Assembly: GCF_027596085.1 (NCBI RefSeq)
Contig: NC_072457.1
Coordinates: 28,932,787-28,996,786, forward strand
DNA length: 64,000 nt
Direction: 5' to 3'
Source of the DNA: Anoplopoma fimbria
Taxonomy: Eukaryota > Chordata > Actinopteri > Perciformes > Anoplopomatidae
Part shown: positions 38,040 through 55,300 of the stretch, piece after piece
Layout of the letters: every line of letters begins with the position of its first letter
Numbering within the stretch: the stretch's first letter is position 1
Position numbers and translations under genes: made by a program
Notes under the pieces: model-generated
Told to the model about the DNA's origin: nothing
Database searches by the model: none
Seen by the model: the letters and a program-made list of their open reading frames with translations, nothing else

Positions 38040-38260
38040 CAGACCAATTAAGCAGACAGAGGAGAGATGAACATGAGACCTAAGTCGACATTAACTACTT
38101 TTGCCCTGCAGCACTGAGATTGTCTATCAATAATAATGCGCACGTCTCATAAAAGCGTCTCGCGGCTCTTCTGGCGATGATAAAAGAACACGTCATCTGT
38201 GATCCCTCTTTTCAGAGCTGCACTTCTCCCGGCACTATCACTACTTAAGAGGCATTAAGG
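38040..38260. promoter_or_regulatory. Candidate conserved non-coding block
   Basis: Unique sequence with GACCAATTAAGC, TCAATAATAATGCGC and TCTCATAAAAGCG cores lies about 10 kb downstream of hmx4. Known mammalian HMX1 regulation includes distal downstream elements, but homology to them cannot be judged here. Confidence 0.25.
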
Positions 38261-39382
38261 ATGCTTGTTGTCACACAGAAAAATATTCCCGTCTTGCAGT
38301 AAATATTTTGTCCTGCATTTGAGGGGCGGTTTCAAACTTAAGTGTTTTAAAGCGTTGTTTGGCGTTAGGGGGCCTCAGATGAGTGCTGGAGAATATTTGA
38401 AAGAGGCAACTTCTGGTGGCAGGCCGGAATAAAAAAAGTTGATAGTCTGTTGGGAGGGTTTAATAATAAAAGAAGAACATGTGGAGACTTGCTTGAGTTA
38501 AGTACACTTAGGAGTGCACTCAGAAGTGTTGTGGAAGAGATACCGGATGACAAGTTGGGACGAGGAGGTGCCATGAAGATGGTTAACAAACCGCAGCTCT
38601 GAATCTGGGTCGATGATCTGTCGGTGAGGAAAACAGATTTCCCTTTATGGTAAATAAAAACATTTAAATAATCATATAATCCTTTCAGACCTGATTAACA
38701 GACTGTTATACAGCACAGAGCTCGAAGACTTCTACATTCAAACCTAGAGGCAGTTAATGTGAATGAGTTTCATTCATGAGCAAGAATTACTGAGTGCTGG
38801 TGTCTGGATGCTATGATGCTGCAGATTGAACAATTAATGTAAGTGCATTCCACTGATGTGTGTCCAAACACGAGTGTACAAAAGTGTGTGTGTTTGTGTG
38901 TGTGTTTATGTGTGTTTGTATGTGTGTGTAGTCTCTCTCTGCCATCAGGAGGTTTTAATAGAGTGGTATATTCCTTTGCATTTTACATGACTGTAGGGCA
39001 CGCTGCTCTCGCCTGTCTGCTCCGCTCAGATCAGACGCTCAAATTGGAGCACAGAATGGACTGCAGGTCTTCATACTATCCCGCACTGTAATCTGTGTGT
39101 GCTTTTATATGTTTTCACAGGCATGTGTGCATACTTTACATTAACCCCAAAAAAGATTTTCTGGTATTCTACAACAATTTTAGGATTATACTGGATCTTC
39201 CAACGTTCTGTCTGAGCAAAGTCTGAATTAATACTTACGTCACTGTGCTTCATCACGTCGCATACTGGCCTGGATTGTCGCGTGTCAACACACAAAAACA
39301 AATTACTGAATTTAAATAACATAATTTTAGCCATGCTAGCAGCATGCAATGTTTCGCCATAAAATCTTGAATACACAAATTG

Positions 39383-39635
39383 ATGGTCCCCAGAGGGCGA
39401 ATTCCGACTTTTGTTAACCCTGATGTTTCATCCTGCGCTAATAGCGGGTTAAAATTGAATTTGTCCAGTTCTTTGGTTTATGACCAAATAGTCCCGTCAG
39501 CCTCAGCGATACTTTTTGTTTACTAAATAGCAAATGTTGTTGTTATCATTATCAGAATGTTGGCATGCTAACGTTAGCATATAACCCACAGCACTGCTGT
39601 GCATAAGTACAGCCTCACAGAGCGGCTTGACATTC
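39383..39635 (+). repeat. Dispersed teleost repeat (copy 3)
   Basis: It shares 'gtttatgaccaaatag', 'cccgtcagcctcag', 'ttggcatgctaacgttagca' and 'taagtacagcctcacagagc' with the family at 2131-2440. The 3' half is better preserved here. Confidence 0.6.
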
Positions 39636-42560
39636 AATTTGAATTTAAGTTGCCCTCTTTAATACTTCCGACTTTAAGTCTTAACACCATGGAATGTATA
39701 TTTTTTCCAGATAAAAAATTAATTGCGCATTGGCAACTTTTGGCTTTTGGCCCAAGCCGTGGTTTCCGTTTCTTTCATTCTCTCTCCGGCAGTGTGACGT
39801 CTCCAACCATCCAGTCTGATGTGTGTCTCTGTTTTCACAACACAGGAACAGGTCTCTGAGCCCTTTTCTCACACCTCTCTTCTCCCACGCCCCCATTGAC
39901 TTCTGTATTATATGCAACCTAAAGTCTCTGAACTATTCATGATGTTTCCATTAGAAAAGTCGGATTAATCATTTATCACTCCGTACTTTAACAAAGAATA
40001 CAAAATCTATGTTGAAGCCAGGTTCAGAGCGTCAGGGTGTAATACTCACCTATTTATACACACAGATAAAACAATTTTTAAAAAAACATGAGGGAAAATT
40101 GTTATTTAAATTAGACACATTTCCAATTCCTTCCCAACTTAAAGATCAGAGTAGGCTTGGCAGAATATTACCCAAAGCAAACACGACCCTATGCTAAAAA
40201 TCAATGCTGAAAACATCAATAGACACATTTGATAATAATTGACCTCAGACTCTTTCCCTTATTAATAGAGAGCTTATCTATTATCAAAGCCATCATGAGC
40301 AATGCATACTGTCCCTAACGCTGCTCACACTGAAACTGGCTGCAGCATGCAAGCTTATTGAGCACTGAGGGACCAGAAGAGTGACTGAATCTCACATTTC
40401 CACACGAGAGAGCAGTGAACTGGACTGTATGACCAGAGAGAGAGAGAGCAAGAAGAAAGAAAGAGGGGGGTAGGAAGCAGATGTAAAAGAGACCAGATGG
40501 AGGAACAGGGACAAGAAAAACAGAATCTGTGTTCATTAAAGATAGAATGAAGTTTAATACACTTGTCAGTGCCTAACTGGGAAATACTCTAAAGGCCCAT
40601 TAGGATGAAGAGAGTTATACTAGAGTGTTCTGCGCTTTACAGACATGACTGTAGGGATTACAGATGTTGCATTGTGTTTGTGAGATTTTTTTTTAATGCA
40701 GACACAAACACACCGTGTGTATCGTGAGCCCTGTGGAAGTATATGTCTGCTGCTATGTGTTTCTGTGTGAGAGAGCGTTTACGTGCGTGTGTCTTTTCAC
40801 TTAATGCAAATTTAATGAGACCTGCCCTGCTTGCCTGAAGAAAAGTGCTGCCAAATCCTCTCATCTCCACTGACAGGGCGCGGAGTGAGGGAAGAACTAT
40901 TAAAAAGACTAATTGCCAACAGGATAGACTTGTCAGACAAAAGGTGCAATTTAGACTGAAGACATCAAATCATAAGAAAGAGAGAGATGAATATGGGAGG
41001 AGATTGACAGGAAGAAAGAAAGGTTGTCAAATTATAATTAAACGCATTCAGTTATCTTAGACAACATAGTATGAATGTGTGCTGAGTGAAAGGAAAAGGC
41101 TGAACAATAGTTTTTATTTTTAGATAATCACTATTTCTAACAGTGTAGTTCTTTTCATAACAGATACAGATAACAATAATTCTAATTTACAGACTTTCTA
41201 GTGTTTTATCAAGCTGTACAAGTGCAAGTGAAAGTTAAACTGGCGGCTGTAGATTTGTAAATTTACTAAACTGTAGTTTATTCTTTACCTGGTTAATATG
41301 CTCCACCTGGTCAAAGAGAAAACACCACTCTATCATTTAAAAAATTGCTGTTCATAAAAGGACATCATAGTTGTGAGTCATTTTCAACATAAACAATCCA
41401 GAACACTTGCATCTTTTTCATACAGGTAGTTGTTGAATCAATCCAACATATTGTACCAAAGGTATATTAATCCAGGGCTAAAAATTACAGCTCAAAAGGT
41501 TCAAAATGGAAAATGAACAAATGCAATATTTCCTCCTGTTTAAGTAACATATGATGAAAAATTAAATTTAATGTCATGGAGTTGTTTACGATCAGAAAAA
41601 TATAGAAAAACACCAGCTGTATCCTTTAAGTTTGTGGATATCCATCTCTTGCTTCAAATCCGGACGTCAAACAGAACAAGCATAATCTCTGGTCGCAGTT
41701 CTGTTTTTCAAGGAGCAAGTTTCACCGCCTAAAAATATCCTCTGTATGCAGCACTCTGCCCTCTCTCCATCTTCACACTAAATTGAGTGGCTGAACACAA
41801 CTCAATTCACAGTCCAGGTAGAGTTATATTGATAAATATTAGATGGGATACTTTTATTGCACAGGGCTTGTCGTGGTTGTTGTTTCAGAAGCGTGCAGCC
41901 TGTACTTACACAGCAAACCAGAGGGCGAAGAAGTAAACCTTCACGCAAAGAAGTAAACCAACAGAAATAGTACACACGCCACAAGAAAGAAAAAATGAAC
42001 ACTGCTTGATCTTAAACACTGTGTGGATTTCACCTGGAGCGATGGAAGAGGGGTTTCCTCCTCTTTGGATCTCTATAAAGCTTTTAAAAATGCTGCGGCA
42101 TTTTCTTGATTCAATCAATATTTTAAGGGTGTTATGGGAATAAATAAATAAGTGAATAAAACACATTTTGGGTAGAAATGCTCTTATTGCTGCGGAGGTT
42201 CCATGTATGCCCCCTGGCCAGGCAGCAGAGGAACATGTGTCCCATTATAGAGTGGAAACGCATGGATGAGACAAACCCATCACTTTGTAACCAGGATAAA
42301 AAAATGAAAACATACATTAGATGCTACAGTCTTCTGGGAAATAGACACTGTTTTCATTACAACATACCGACGTAAACACTTTTTTCAGCATATTTTTTTT
42401 ACTCATCACACTTCTGGATTTTGACTTTGATTCTTTTCGTCTCTGATCGTCTATCAGGTTACAGACAGCCTGAAAGTGACTTCATCTGCAACTCCCTATC
42501 CTCTTTAACCCCTCAACCAGATTTATTGTTTTGATTTCATAAGGTCTGTGTGTGCGCGTG

Positions 42561-42632
42561 ACAGTGTTTGTGTGTGTGTTTGTGTGTGTGTCTGTGTGTC
42601 TGTGTGTGTAAGAGAGAGAGAGAGAGAGAGAG
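42561..42632. repeat. GT and GA compound microsatellite
   Basis: Imperfect GT units are followed by about 12 GA units. Confidence 0.9.
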
Positions 42633-43089
42633 AGAAAGTAACAGTGAGAGAAAAAGAGAGTGTCTGTGTGTTGATTTATGATGCTGTATTGGTAATCAAT
42701 ATGGCTCTTTTAAGTCATTTAGATGCAGTGATTGATACGTGGAGTGGTCAGCATATGGGCTGGGAACTCGAGCTGTGAGTCTGACCGTTCCCATATGGGT
42801 AACACTATCTGTGCTGAAACCAGTGCATCTATTGTTTGTGCTAAAGTGAATTAGCTGGAAATAAAAAGCAGGAAAAATTAAAAGCACTTGTCAAGAACTG
42901 AAGCTTTACTACGAGGGAGTTAAAGAAGCTTCTGAATTAACTCAAATTTGCGGTGAAACATCTGAAACCTCAATTTTAAAAGGGGGTAGTCTAATCTTCT
43001 TCTTATTTAGTTCCGAGAGACTATGAAGGACCGCACAGTTTAGTTTAGGGGGTGTTTCTCGTCTTCTCTTTCATGTGCAGGTTGAATTG

Positions 43090-43330
43090 ACAGGAGGGTT
43101 AGATGGAGATAAGAACATACAGAAACCTCTCTTTGGTCGTCTGTCAGCGGACAGAGACAAGACTCCCTCCGACAGACATACTTTACCTCCGGCCAGGCAC
43201 GGGAAGAATGGTAGCTACTTTGATTGAGCTTTGATTAAATGTTGTTAACAATGCAGAGAACTCGTTCGGCCTTTTCCTAACTTGGCCGGCACACGGGCCG
43301 AGAGGCCACGGACAAAGACTACAAAGTATT
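43090..43330. promoter_or_regulatory. Candidate regulatory block with paired TCF/LEF-like sites
   Basis: CTTTGAT occurs at 43218-43224 and 43229-43235 in direct orientation, 11 bp apart, followed by GTTAACAATG (Sox-like ACAATG). The block is unique and rises in GC towards 43320. A Wnt-responsive enhancer is possible but unproven. Confidence 0.25.
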
Positions 43331-44863
43331 CCCGCATGTGCTTTTAGAAACACAAGATAGCTAAACTCTCAGAGAAGCTGTTGGTGAATTAAACTGTCAA
43401 GTTCTGGTTCAACTTTGTGATGCTAATTATATTTTTCCTTATTTTTTCTAGAGGAGATCAGGAACTAATAAAAGACAATAAAGAGCATGTTGGGCAATAT
43501 AAGAGATATATTTTTCCCCAAAAATACAGAAAAGAATTTTCTATCTCTGTAATTTAAACAAAACAAACACAATCGATAATAATAACTGCAGACATAAATT
43601 TATATATTTTTTCAAAGATTATCTTTCCAAACAATCTTTTTCTAAATTGCTTTTTGTGTTTTGTTTTCTCCACATAAAAAAATGACTTGTGCTTTTTGGG
43701 CCAGTGAACACAGAGGTAACGCTGCTCCAAATGTCTTCATCTAACCTGTGTTAACAGCCTGTGAGGCTGATCCAAACTATTAGAAAGGAATGTTTCATCC
43801 GGGGCGATGAAAGACAACAACTACACTCATCTTATCAGCTCCTGGTGATCAGGACGGATACTCAAAACCCCGCATGGGGGGATCAGAGCCCAACAGACAA
43901 GGAGCACACTCACACACAAATAAAGCCATACATTTCTGCGAAAGCCACATTCACACACACAATACATATACATTTATATATTACTATAATCTCAATAATG
44001 AGCAAACAACTACTTACGGAAGTTGATGACAGTCAAAATAGCCCCGCTGAGAGATAATCCACCCAACAATGGCTCTGTTATTTCAACTCTAAAACCTCTC
44101 CAGGGTTGGTTTGGTTTGACTGACATTCCCAAAAAAGACTGCATATTTCTTTCCTTTTTTTTGTTGGTAATGCTGTTATTTTATTTTTTATTTGGAAGAT
44201 TTGTAAAGAAATTAATTGTGGATTAAAGCCATTTATTCAAACCAATGTGTCTTTCCCCCATTCCCACATAAAATATAAGCATGCCATGATCTGGTGTAAA
44301 GATATTTCAAAATAAGTAAATATATATTTGTGTTTATCTGCCCAATAAGCTTGTTGTATAGTATCCTTTAAATTACAAAAAAACATTTCAATTGTGTAAT
44401 CTGTTGGAAATTTGCATCAAAATTTAGATTCTGGGCTCTAAACCTGCTCAATAATCAAAATAAGTAATCTATGTTAGTGCAGATATTGTACATCCAGTTT
44501 AGTAAGTACACATAGGTAAAACTAACGCAGTCTAATTCAACAGTCCTGCCCTTAATGAAAGTTATTAAGTTCAGCATTTAACAGAGGTGATATTCTAAGT
44601 TAATGGTTATTTTGGAGGCTGTTTGTGGCACTGGTGAATTTGATTGTGTTATACTGACAAGTATTACTAATATTAAGTCTACCCCATCTGTGATGGTAGG
44701 GTTTATTGCAGAGCGGTTGTATTTGATTTAATTGGTTCTAGCTAGGTGTACATAATAAAGAGTGCATATTTGTAAGTCATTGATCTCCATCGGCAAGTGC
44801 GTCTCTACTGGGATCCTTTAACATTTGTCAAAATCTAATTAAAAGATTTGGGTGAACATGCAA

Positions 44864-44955
44864 CAACAAAAAAAAGTATAAACTCCAAAATAAAAGTACA
44901 AAAAATGGAACAAAAAAAAAAAGTATAAACTCCAAAATAAAAGTACAAAAAATGG
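44864..44955. repeat. Tandem duplication of about 45 bp
   Basis: Two near-identical A-rich units each contain 'gtataaactccaaaataaaa' followed by 'gtacaaaaaatgg'. Confidence 0.85.
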
Positions 44956-45489
44956 TGGCTGTTTCATATAAAACAGTAGGTTTTATTCTCGTAGCAAAAT
45001 AACATTAAAGGCCTGTGTAGAGTCTTCAATAAACACAACAACAGTCAAAGTGCACAAATGTGAAAAATACATCATCTCCCATGTTTCACAACAGCTGTAC
45101 CTGGTGTCTCATTGATTATTTTGGACGGAAACTGGAACAGAAAGCCACTAGAACACAAACGCATGCTCACACACACGTATCGGATCTCACAGGCCTGTAT
45201 TTCATGTCCAGCGCTGCGCTGATTGCAATAGATTTCAGATGAGGATCAACACTTTGAAACCGAGTCTATGACCTGAGGGTTGAGAAGAAAGGAGGAAAAG
45301 AGAGAGAGAGGAAAAAGATATAGAGGAAAGGGAGGAGAAGAGAGGAAGATGGATAGTGAAGGAGAGGGAAAGAGAAACTGGGTTTAAAAAAAAAAAGGAC
45401 AAGAGCAGTCCAGAGAAATAAATAAAAAAAAGTGAGTTACAGGTAAACCAACTAAAAAAAAAGTGAGAGCGTTTAGCCGATCTAGATTT

Positions 45490-45690
45490 GGGTGCTGGTG
45501 TTAATGTTATGTCTTCGGTGTAATAGGAGTCATAATAAATAGCCTTGCACGCTCACGTCTGCTTGTGTTTTCATTCGTGTGCAATCTAAGAAAGATGTAT
45601 TCATAACCGGCTGTTCATAATCCAATCTGTGACTGATTTAGCTGTCTGCTGCCCAGGAGCCAGGCAGGCGCTACGGGACACCCCATCCAA
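45490..45690. promoter_or_regulatory. Candidate conserved non-coding block
   Basis: Unique sequence with 'ggagtcataataaatagcc', a GCACGCTCACGTC patch and TGTTCATAATCC. It is followed by a GC-rich stretch to 45770. It looks enhancer-like by composition; no other evidence. Confidence 0.22.
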
Positions 45691-45797
45691 CACTCTGCTT
45701 TCCCCACACCGGGACAGCGGGACACTGGGATACCCCCGCGGGGCCGGAGCTGGGTCGGAGCGGGCCGATCACCTTAGTCTAAACTGACGTGTCTGCT

Positions 45798-45799
<2 letters not shown>

Positions 45800-45870
<71 letters not shown>

Positions 45871-45889
45871 CACACTCACACTCACACTC
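45800..45889. repeat. CA microsatellite with CACACT tail
   Basis: About 31 CA units followed by about five CACACT hexamers. Confidence 0.95.
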
Positions 45890-45990
45890 CAGGTAGAGTG
45901 CATGACAAGGGCTTGGAGGCGATACTGCATCAGTAAGGATATGTGCTTTGGCCTGTGGTGTAGAATATCATCCCTAAAGGGGCTCGGTAG

Positions 45991-46014
45991 GTGTGTGTGT
46001 GTGTGTGTGTGTGT
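45991..46014. repeat. GT microsatellite
   Basis: About 12 GT units. Confidence 0.9.
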
Positions 46015-50094
<4,080 letters not shown>

Positions 50095-50512
50095 TATTTT
50101 CCCAATGACGTGATGAAAAACATGATCGTTGACTGCATTATGTTCAGAGGCAACGTCTTTTTGAGTGAGTCAATTCAAACATCAAGCTCCATACAGCTAG
50201 TTGTTATTGCTGCTGCAAACCGACCAAAAAACACGTATTTGGGAGTATACAATGACCATAAACTGGACTGGGCTGAGAGCACTGAAGCTCGCTGCAAGAA
50301 GGGACAGAGCTTTCTCTATTTTCTAATGAGGCTGATGTCACTTCATATATTATACATATATTGCCATTATGTCATTTTACATAGATCGTCCTTTGTTTGC
50401 ATTTTCCATTGACCTTAATTCTATTTTTCTTATATTTCTTTGTACTTATTTGTAGGAGCACCTTTAACGTACCAATTTCCCCCTGGGGATCAATAAAGTA
50501 TTTATTATTCTG
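50095..50512 (+). pseudogene. Decayed LINE: C-terminal reverse transcriptase fragment and 3' tail
   Basis: The translation at about 50100-50340 contains YLGVYNDHKLDW followed by KKGQSFLYFLMRL. This is the C-terminal part of reverse transcriptase of CR1/L2/Rex-group fish LINEs (consensus style YLGVxxxxKLDW...KKGQSRLYFLRRL). The tail at 50471-50500, TTTCCCCCTGGGGATCAATAAAG, is the matching LINE 3' end. The catalytic domain, endonuclease and 5' half are absent, so it is an inactive 5'-truncated copy. Confidence 0.75.
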
Positions 50513-51484
50513 CCACAGCTGCAACTGGAGCTGAACATTTCCAAAATATAATGCTTTTTATTTATTCTGACTGAGGGTCTACCTTGCTATTTATCTGTGA
50601 TAAATTTGAGTTTATGAACTTGAACTTATCTGTTGTCGTACTGTATTAGTACACTTGCTCTACTCAGTCTTTTCCGACTAGAGGGTTTTGTTTTATTTGT
50701 CTGAAATCTGATTGCTACTGATTGGGCAGGGATATAATCCCTGGAAATTAAGTGGCATTAAAAAATGTAATTTCATTTCCACACAGTAAACTGATTTAAT
50801 TATCTTAAAATCTGAAAATAAAACACCCCAATTCCCTCTTTGGTGTTCCTATTGCTAGTCACTCTCAACTCAGCTGACTCTGTATGAATGGTGTAATGCA
50901 CCGTGGAAGTGAACACACTTTCACAGCAGTGTGTGGAAAGTAGTTTCATTGTAAGTAACTTTTGAGCAAAAGGTTTTAATGAACTATCTGTAGTGGTAAT
51001 GTGCATTATATGCACATAATTGCACACAACATTCTTTGTCAATATTGCTGATATGTTTGGACAATTTATTGATTTGTAGCTAGACAGAAAAAAAATTTGT
51101 TAGATATATTAATAATTGACACTTTCTCTTTAAATGATTGAACATTCTCATGCTTAAAATTTATTTGCAGAAAATCAAAGATACATATTTTTCTGTAGTG
51201 CTTTTTATCAATCTGAATATCTGAATTGTTTAGGTGTGAGTTGTTTTGGTTGAGTAAATGTCTGCCTTCTTTCCAATATAATGGGACTTTATGGCACTCG
51301 GCTTCTGTATCAGAATATAAATCATTTATTTGAAAAACTCAACAGGGATGTCTCTTTCCAGAAATCATGACCTGGTTACTCAAGATAATCCATAGAACAT
51401 TGTTGTGAGCAGTTTCATGTAGAAAATAACCATAGTTCCTACATGAATGCACATATAGAGGAGGAAAGTCAATGTTCTTATACG
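50513..51484. other. Unique AT-rich intergenic sequence
   Basis: No gene or repeat was recognised. Confidence 0.5.
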
Positions 51485-51511
51485 TGTGTGTGTGTGTGTG
51501 TGTGTGTGTGT
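51485..51511. repeat. GT microsatellite
   Basis: About 13 GT units. Confidence 0.9.
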
Positions 51512-51649
51512 TCATGTTGGACTAGGTGTTGTAGAGGTGGACTTTGGGTGTCAGGGTATCAAAGGCCAGTTGTCTCCACAGACGATGTTTGCCATTTCAC
51601 TTGATAGCCCTTTTGACTTAGAATTGTGGGGGCAAAAGTTAATGGATCA

Positions 51650-51651
<2 letters not shown>

Positions 51652-51745
<94 letters not shown>
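51652..51745. repeat. GT microsatellite
   Basis: About 47 GT units. Confidence 0.95.
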
Positions 51746-51746
<1 letters not shown>

Positions 51747-51969
51747 TGCTTCCACTCACAAAAATAGACAAAGAGAGCGGCAAAGTGGTTGAAAAACCAG
51801 CATAATGACTTCTTGTGATAACTTCAATACACTTTCCTAACCAGGAACTTTTTAAACTTTGCATACCAAGACAGTGATAAATTATTTGGATATAGAACAA
51901 CCTGCGAAGTCAAGCTAAATGTGTCAATGCAGGCAGTAGAGAGCTGAAAAGCATGTGTTCCTAATGACA

Positions 51970-52000
<31 letters not shown>

Positions 52001-52035
52001 GTATATATACACACAATGTGTGTGTGTGTGTGTGT
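51970..52035. repeat. GT/TA compound microsatellite
   Basis: GT units, TA units, then GT units again. Confidence 0.9.
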
Positions 52036-52179
52036 CCTGGTTCTCAGATCTTCACATTAACAGAGTGCCGGTATGACTTACTCCCTGAATAAACTCACTA
52101 AATAAAAAATAAATACAATCTGATCTACTTTCGATGACTACACCTTTCCATCGTTCTATCTTCGAGCCCCTCCCCCACC

Positions 52180-52335
52180 GGTGTTACCATGGAGATGACC
52201 AAATGCATATCATATGCATGCATGGGTTCGTGTGGCTTATGCGCTCAGGGCTGGTCGGCAGGCAGAGGGGGAGAGCAGAGGGCGACACAGAAATGTGTTC
52301 TACTTAAAATGCTAATTTTACATATTTAATGCCAC
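52180..52335. promoter_or_regulatory. Candidate regulatory block with inverted POU-octamer-like sites
   Basis: ATGCATAT (52203-52210) and ATATGCAT (52212-52219) form a perfect inverted repeat around one C. GCATGCAT follows, and further on come AATGCTAATTTTAC and TTTAATGCC. ATGCATAT resembles POU-domain half-sites. The sequence is unique with balanced GC. The enhancer role is inference. Confidence 0.3.
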
Positions 52336-55300
52336 GGAGCAATTTCTATTGGGAGACGAGCGTAGAGGCAGTGAAGCGAGAGGGGAAGGGGGAGAGAGCA
52401 CTTATAGCATACACTTGTCTGTCCAACAGGACGGAGGGGGGTGAGGGGGCAGCGGGGACGATGAAAGCACAAATTCTCTTCTCCCCACTTAACTCATTTA
52501 TTCATCTGTTTGTACCCTCTCATCTCCTGACTCTCTCTCTCTCTCTCTACGTCCCAAGCTTCCTTATATAATTGTTCTAAGTGTGATGAGACAGAGATTC
52601 ACTGACAGAGGAGCAAAGTGTTTCACTTTAAACAGACAATATCAACCACAGATTCCTTGACCTGTTGCAGAAATAAATAGCACGCTTGTAATTTTTGAAA
52701 TGATGCAGCACACTGTATGGAATATAACAATAGACAAGCATAGATCAGGAGGGCCTTTTGTAGTTAAAAATATCCTTAACAGGCAATATCATATCATGTA
52801 ATTATTCAACATTTTTGCAAATATATGTTTGTAAAAGTAATTACTTTATAGAGGAAAAGATAAATACAAATCTAAGACGGCTCAAACTGGTCTCAAACTG
52901 AAAGTTTAAGGCTTTGTCGGTTTCCATATTGTGTATCAACATGACAGAACATATATATCCACATGATTTTAAACTATTAGTTCAATGTCTCAGTGTGGTC
53001 TTGAGGTCTCTTCCTGTTGTGCTCCCTGACCCCAGCTAGCATGCAGCCATCAGTAGTTTCATGGTTGATTACAGCTGTTCCTGGATTACTCCTGTGTTGT
53101 TTTTGGGGCTAAAGGTAAAACCAGATTAACTCGACTTTGGATCTGTGAACTCAGCTGGAAGGCCAGAGGGCTGGTTCTCATGGAGAGAGGATGGACACAC
53201 ACATCCACTGAGCAAAGAACATGCACACACTCCAACACACACACAAACACACACACCAAGATATCAAATAAGATAGCGATCTTTTCCACTGAGCAAAAGC
53301 TTCAACTTCTATTATTTACAAATGAAGCAGCTTAAGTTAAAAGCTGCATGTTTCTATTATTATTTATTTTTTTAACATGATTTCTTTCCAGCTCCAATTT
53401 GCTCCTGAAATGCTTCTTACTCTGGTAATTAATAACTGGTTATATATTAAGATTTAATGTTCCCTGGTGGGATCTTCTCTATGCTGGCTGATGTTAGTTG
53501 CTGTTTAAATATTTGTTGAATCATCAGCAAATTTACCACATTTAACTTTTATAGAGGTCATTTTAAGATCAAATTAAAAATGGCTTTGGTGGTTTATCAA
53601 CCCATCAACCCTCTATGTTGCACTGGCCTGTCTCATATTCAGTCTAGTGGCCATCCATGCCCTCTCTGCAGACCAGTCCAGAGGCCATCAGCAAAGCTCT
53701 CTCAGTTTTTTAATAAAGAGTGTTACTATTTAAAATACTTCCTCCACTTCCATCTTATGCTTGTGTTTTCAATTTTGGCTCAAATGCATGTGCTGTTGTT
53801 AAATCTGGCTTCCAATTTCCCGTTATTCATCAAGGTAATACGCGGTGAGGATAGGATATATAAATGGTCATTTTAAGGGTGAAGTATTCCTTAAACTCCC
53901 AAAACCTGAGGCCTTCTGCATCACGCTGACAGGTAGCTCTGCTGTGGAGCTCAGTGGAGCCAGTGAGTCCGGTCTCTCTGGCTGATGATGCCCATGGCTG
54001 GCTGGAGCTATTGACGGTCCCCGACACTGACAGCGAAGCAATCTGCCTCCAAAATCCCTGGGCTCTCCGTGTATGTGTGTGCGTGTGTGAGTGGGTGCGC
54101 ATTTACTCAGTCAACTGACTTTCAATTTCCAAAGCTTTTTGTGTGAAGATGTGGAGTTATTCTAACCCCAAAGCCCCTCTCGGCTCTCGTAAACGGGGGG
54201 TTTGTGCCTGGGCCATAGGCCTGCTTGAATTAACATTCTAGGAGCCCATAATGATGTTCAAGGGAAAAAGAAGGCAACGTACATTAAGTTGCCAGCAATT
54301 CATTTGTCTTCACTGATGCAGTTCAAGTGACATTACAAATACATTTACAGTAGTTGATAGAAAGTATTTTTCCCTCTCTCGCGGCTGGAGGTTTGCGTAA
54401 CCCTGCTCCCGGTAACATCATATCTGGATTAGTGGCAGCACAGTCATCACTTCTGAGTACACGATGGCCTTTTGGTCACAGTAGACTCGAGTGAGTGTGC
54501 CATCTTGCCAGTCACAGATGTCCTTAACCACTATTTCAGTCGGAGGAAAGACAAATAAGACGAGATAAAACTGACAGGTTAACCTTTTCAATTATCGCGT
54601 AGCCATGAGGAAAAACAACGCACACTGTTAATGCAATGTGGCACGGAGACAATTGAAATATCATTGCTCTCGTATCCCGGGGCCTACACACACACTGTAT
54701 CTGCATGAGATACAGCACAAAATGCCCAAACAAAACAGCTGGAATTCTATTCCTGTGCATGCTCGCAAAGTTCAACTCGCCCTTGACAGTAGAGTCTCTC
54801 CGTGTCGTATGCCTCAATAACACAATCAGCCATTAAGAACACACACGCACACACACACGAATCTCAGCGAGTGGTCTGCTAGACACACACCGTTTCACCA
54901 ATCCTCCCACAGGCACCAGTCCAGCCCATGAGGTCATCGCCTGCCGAGACCCAGGATTATAACTCCAAAGGGACTCTTGGAAGCATGTGGTTATACGTTC
55001 TGACAGCCCAGCGGCCTGATTAAGCCCCCTGTTTGCTAACGCTAATGCTAAGCTAATATTAGCTTTGTTGTCAGCCGTAAGTTGCCTTTTTCAATGGCCT
55101 CGACAGGCTAAGCTATGGTAGGCTAAGCTATAGCTATGCTAAGTACCCCCAGTGCACCTCTGTATTTCCTATCCAAATGACTTAACTCAGTGTGAGAGAT
55201 TCATCATCACGTAATAAGCTCAATGCACTGAGCTAACAGAGGATCACTTTGGTCTAATACAAGATTAAGGAGGGTCATATGCAGAGGATTTGGGTTTAAC

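Larger units (their letters stand above)
31544..39382. other. Gene-free downstream region
   Basis: No coding exon was recognised. It contains a minus-strand copy of the 2131-type repeat (32811-32931), a MITE-like repeat (33860-34050), a G-rich patch near 37015-37060 and a unique block at 38040-38260. Short open frames have no domain signatures. Confidence 0.55.
39636..45799. other. Gene-free downstream region
   Basis: No coding exon was recognised. It contains a GT/GA microsatellite at 42561-42632, a 45 bp tandem duplication at 44864-44955, and unique blocks at 43090-43330 and 45490-45690. Confidence 0.5.
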
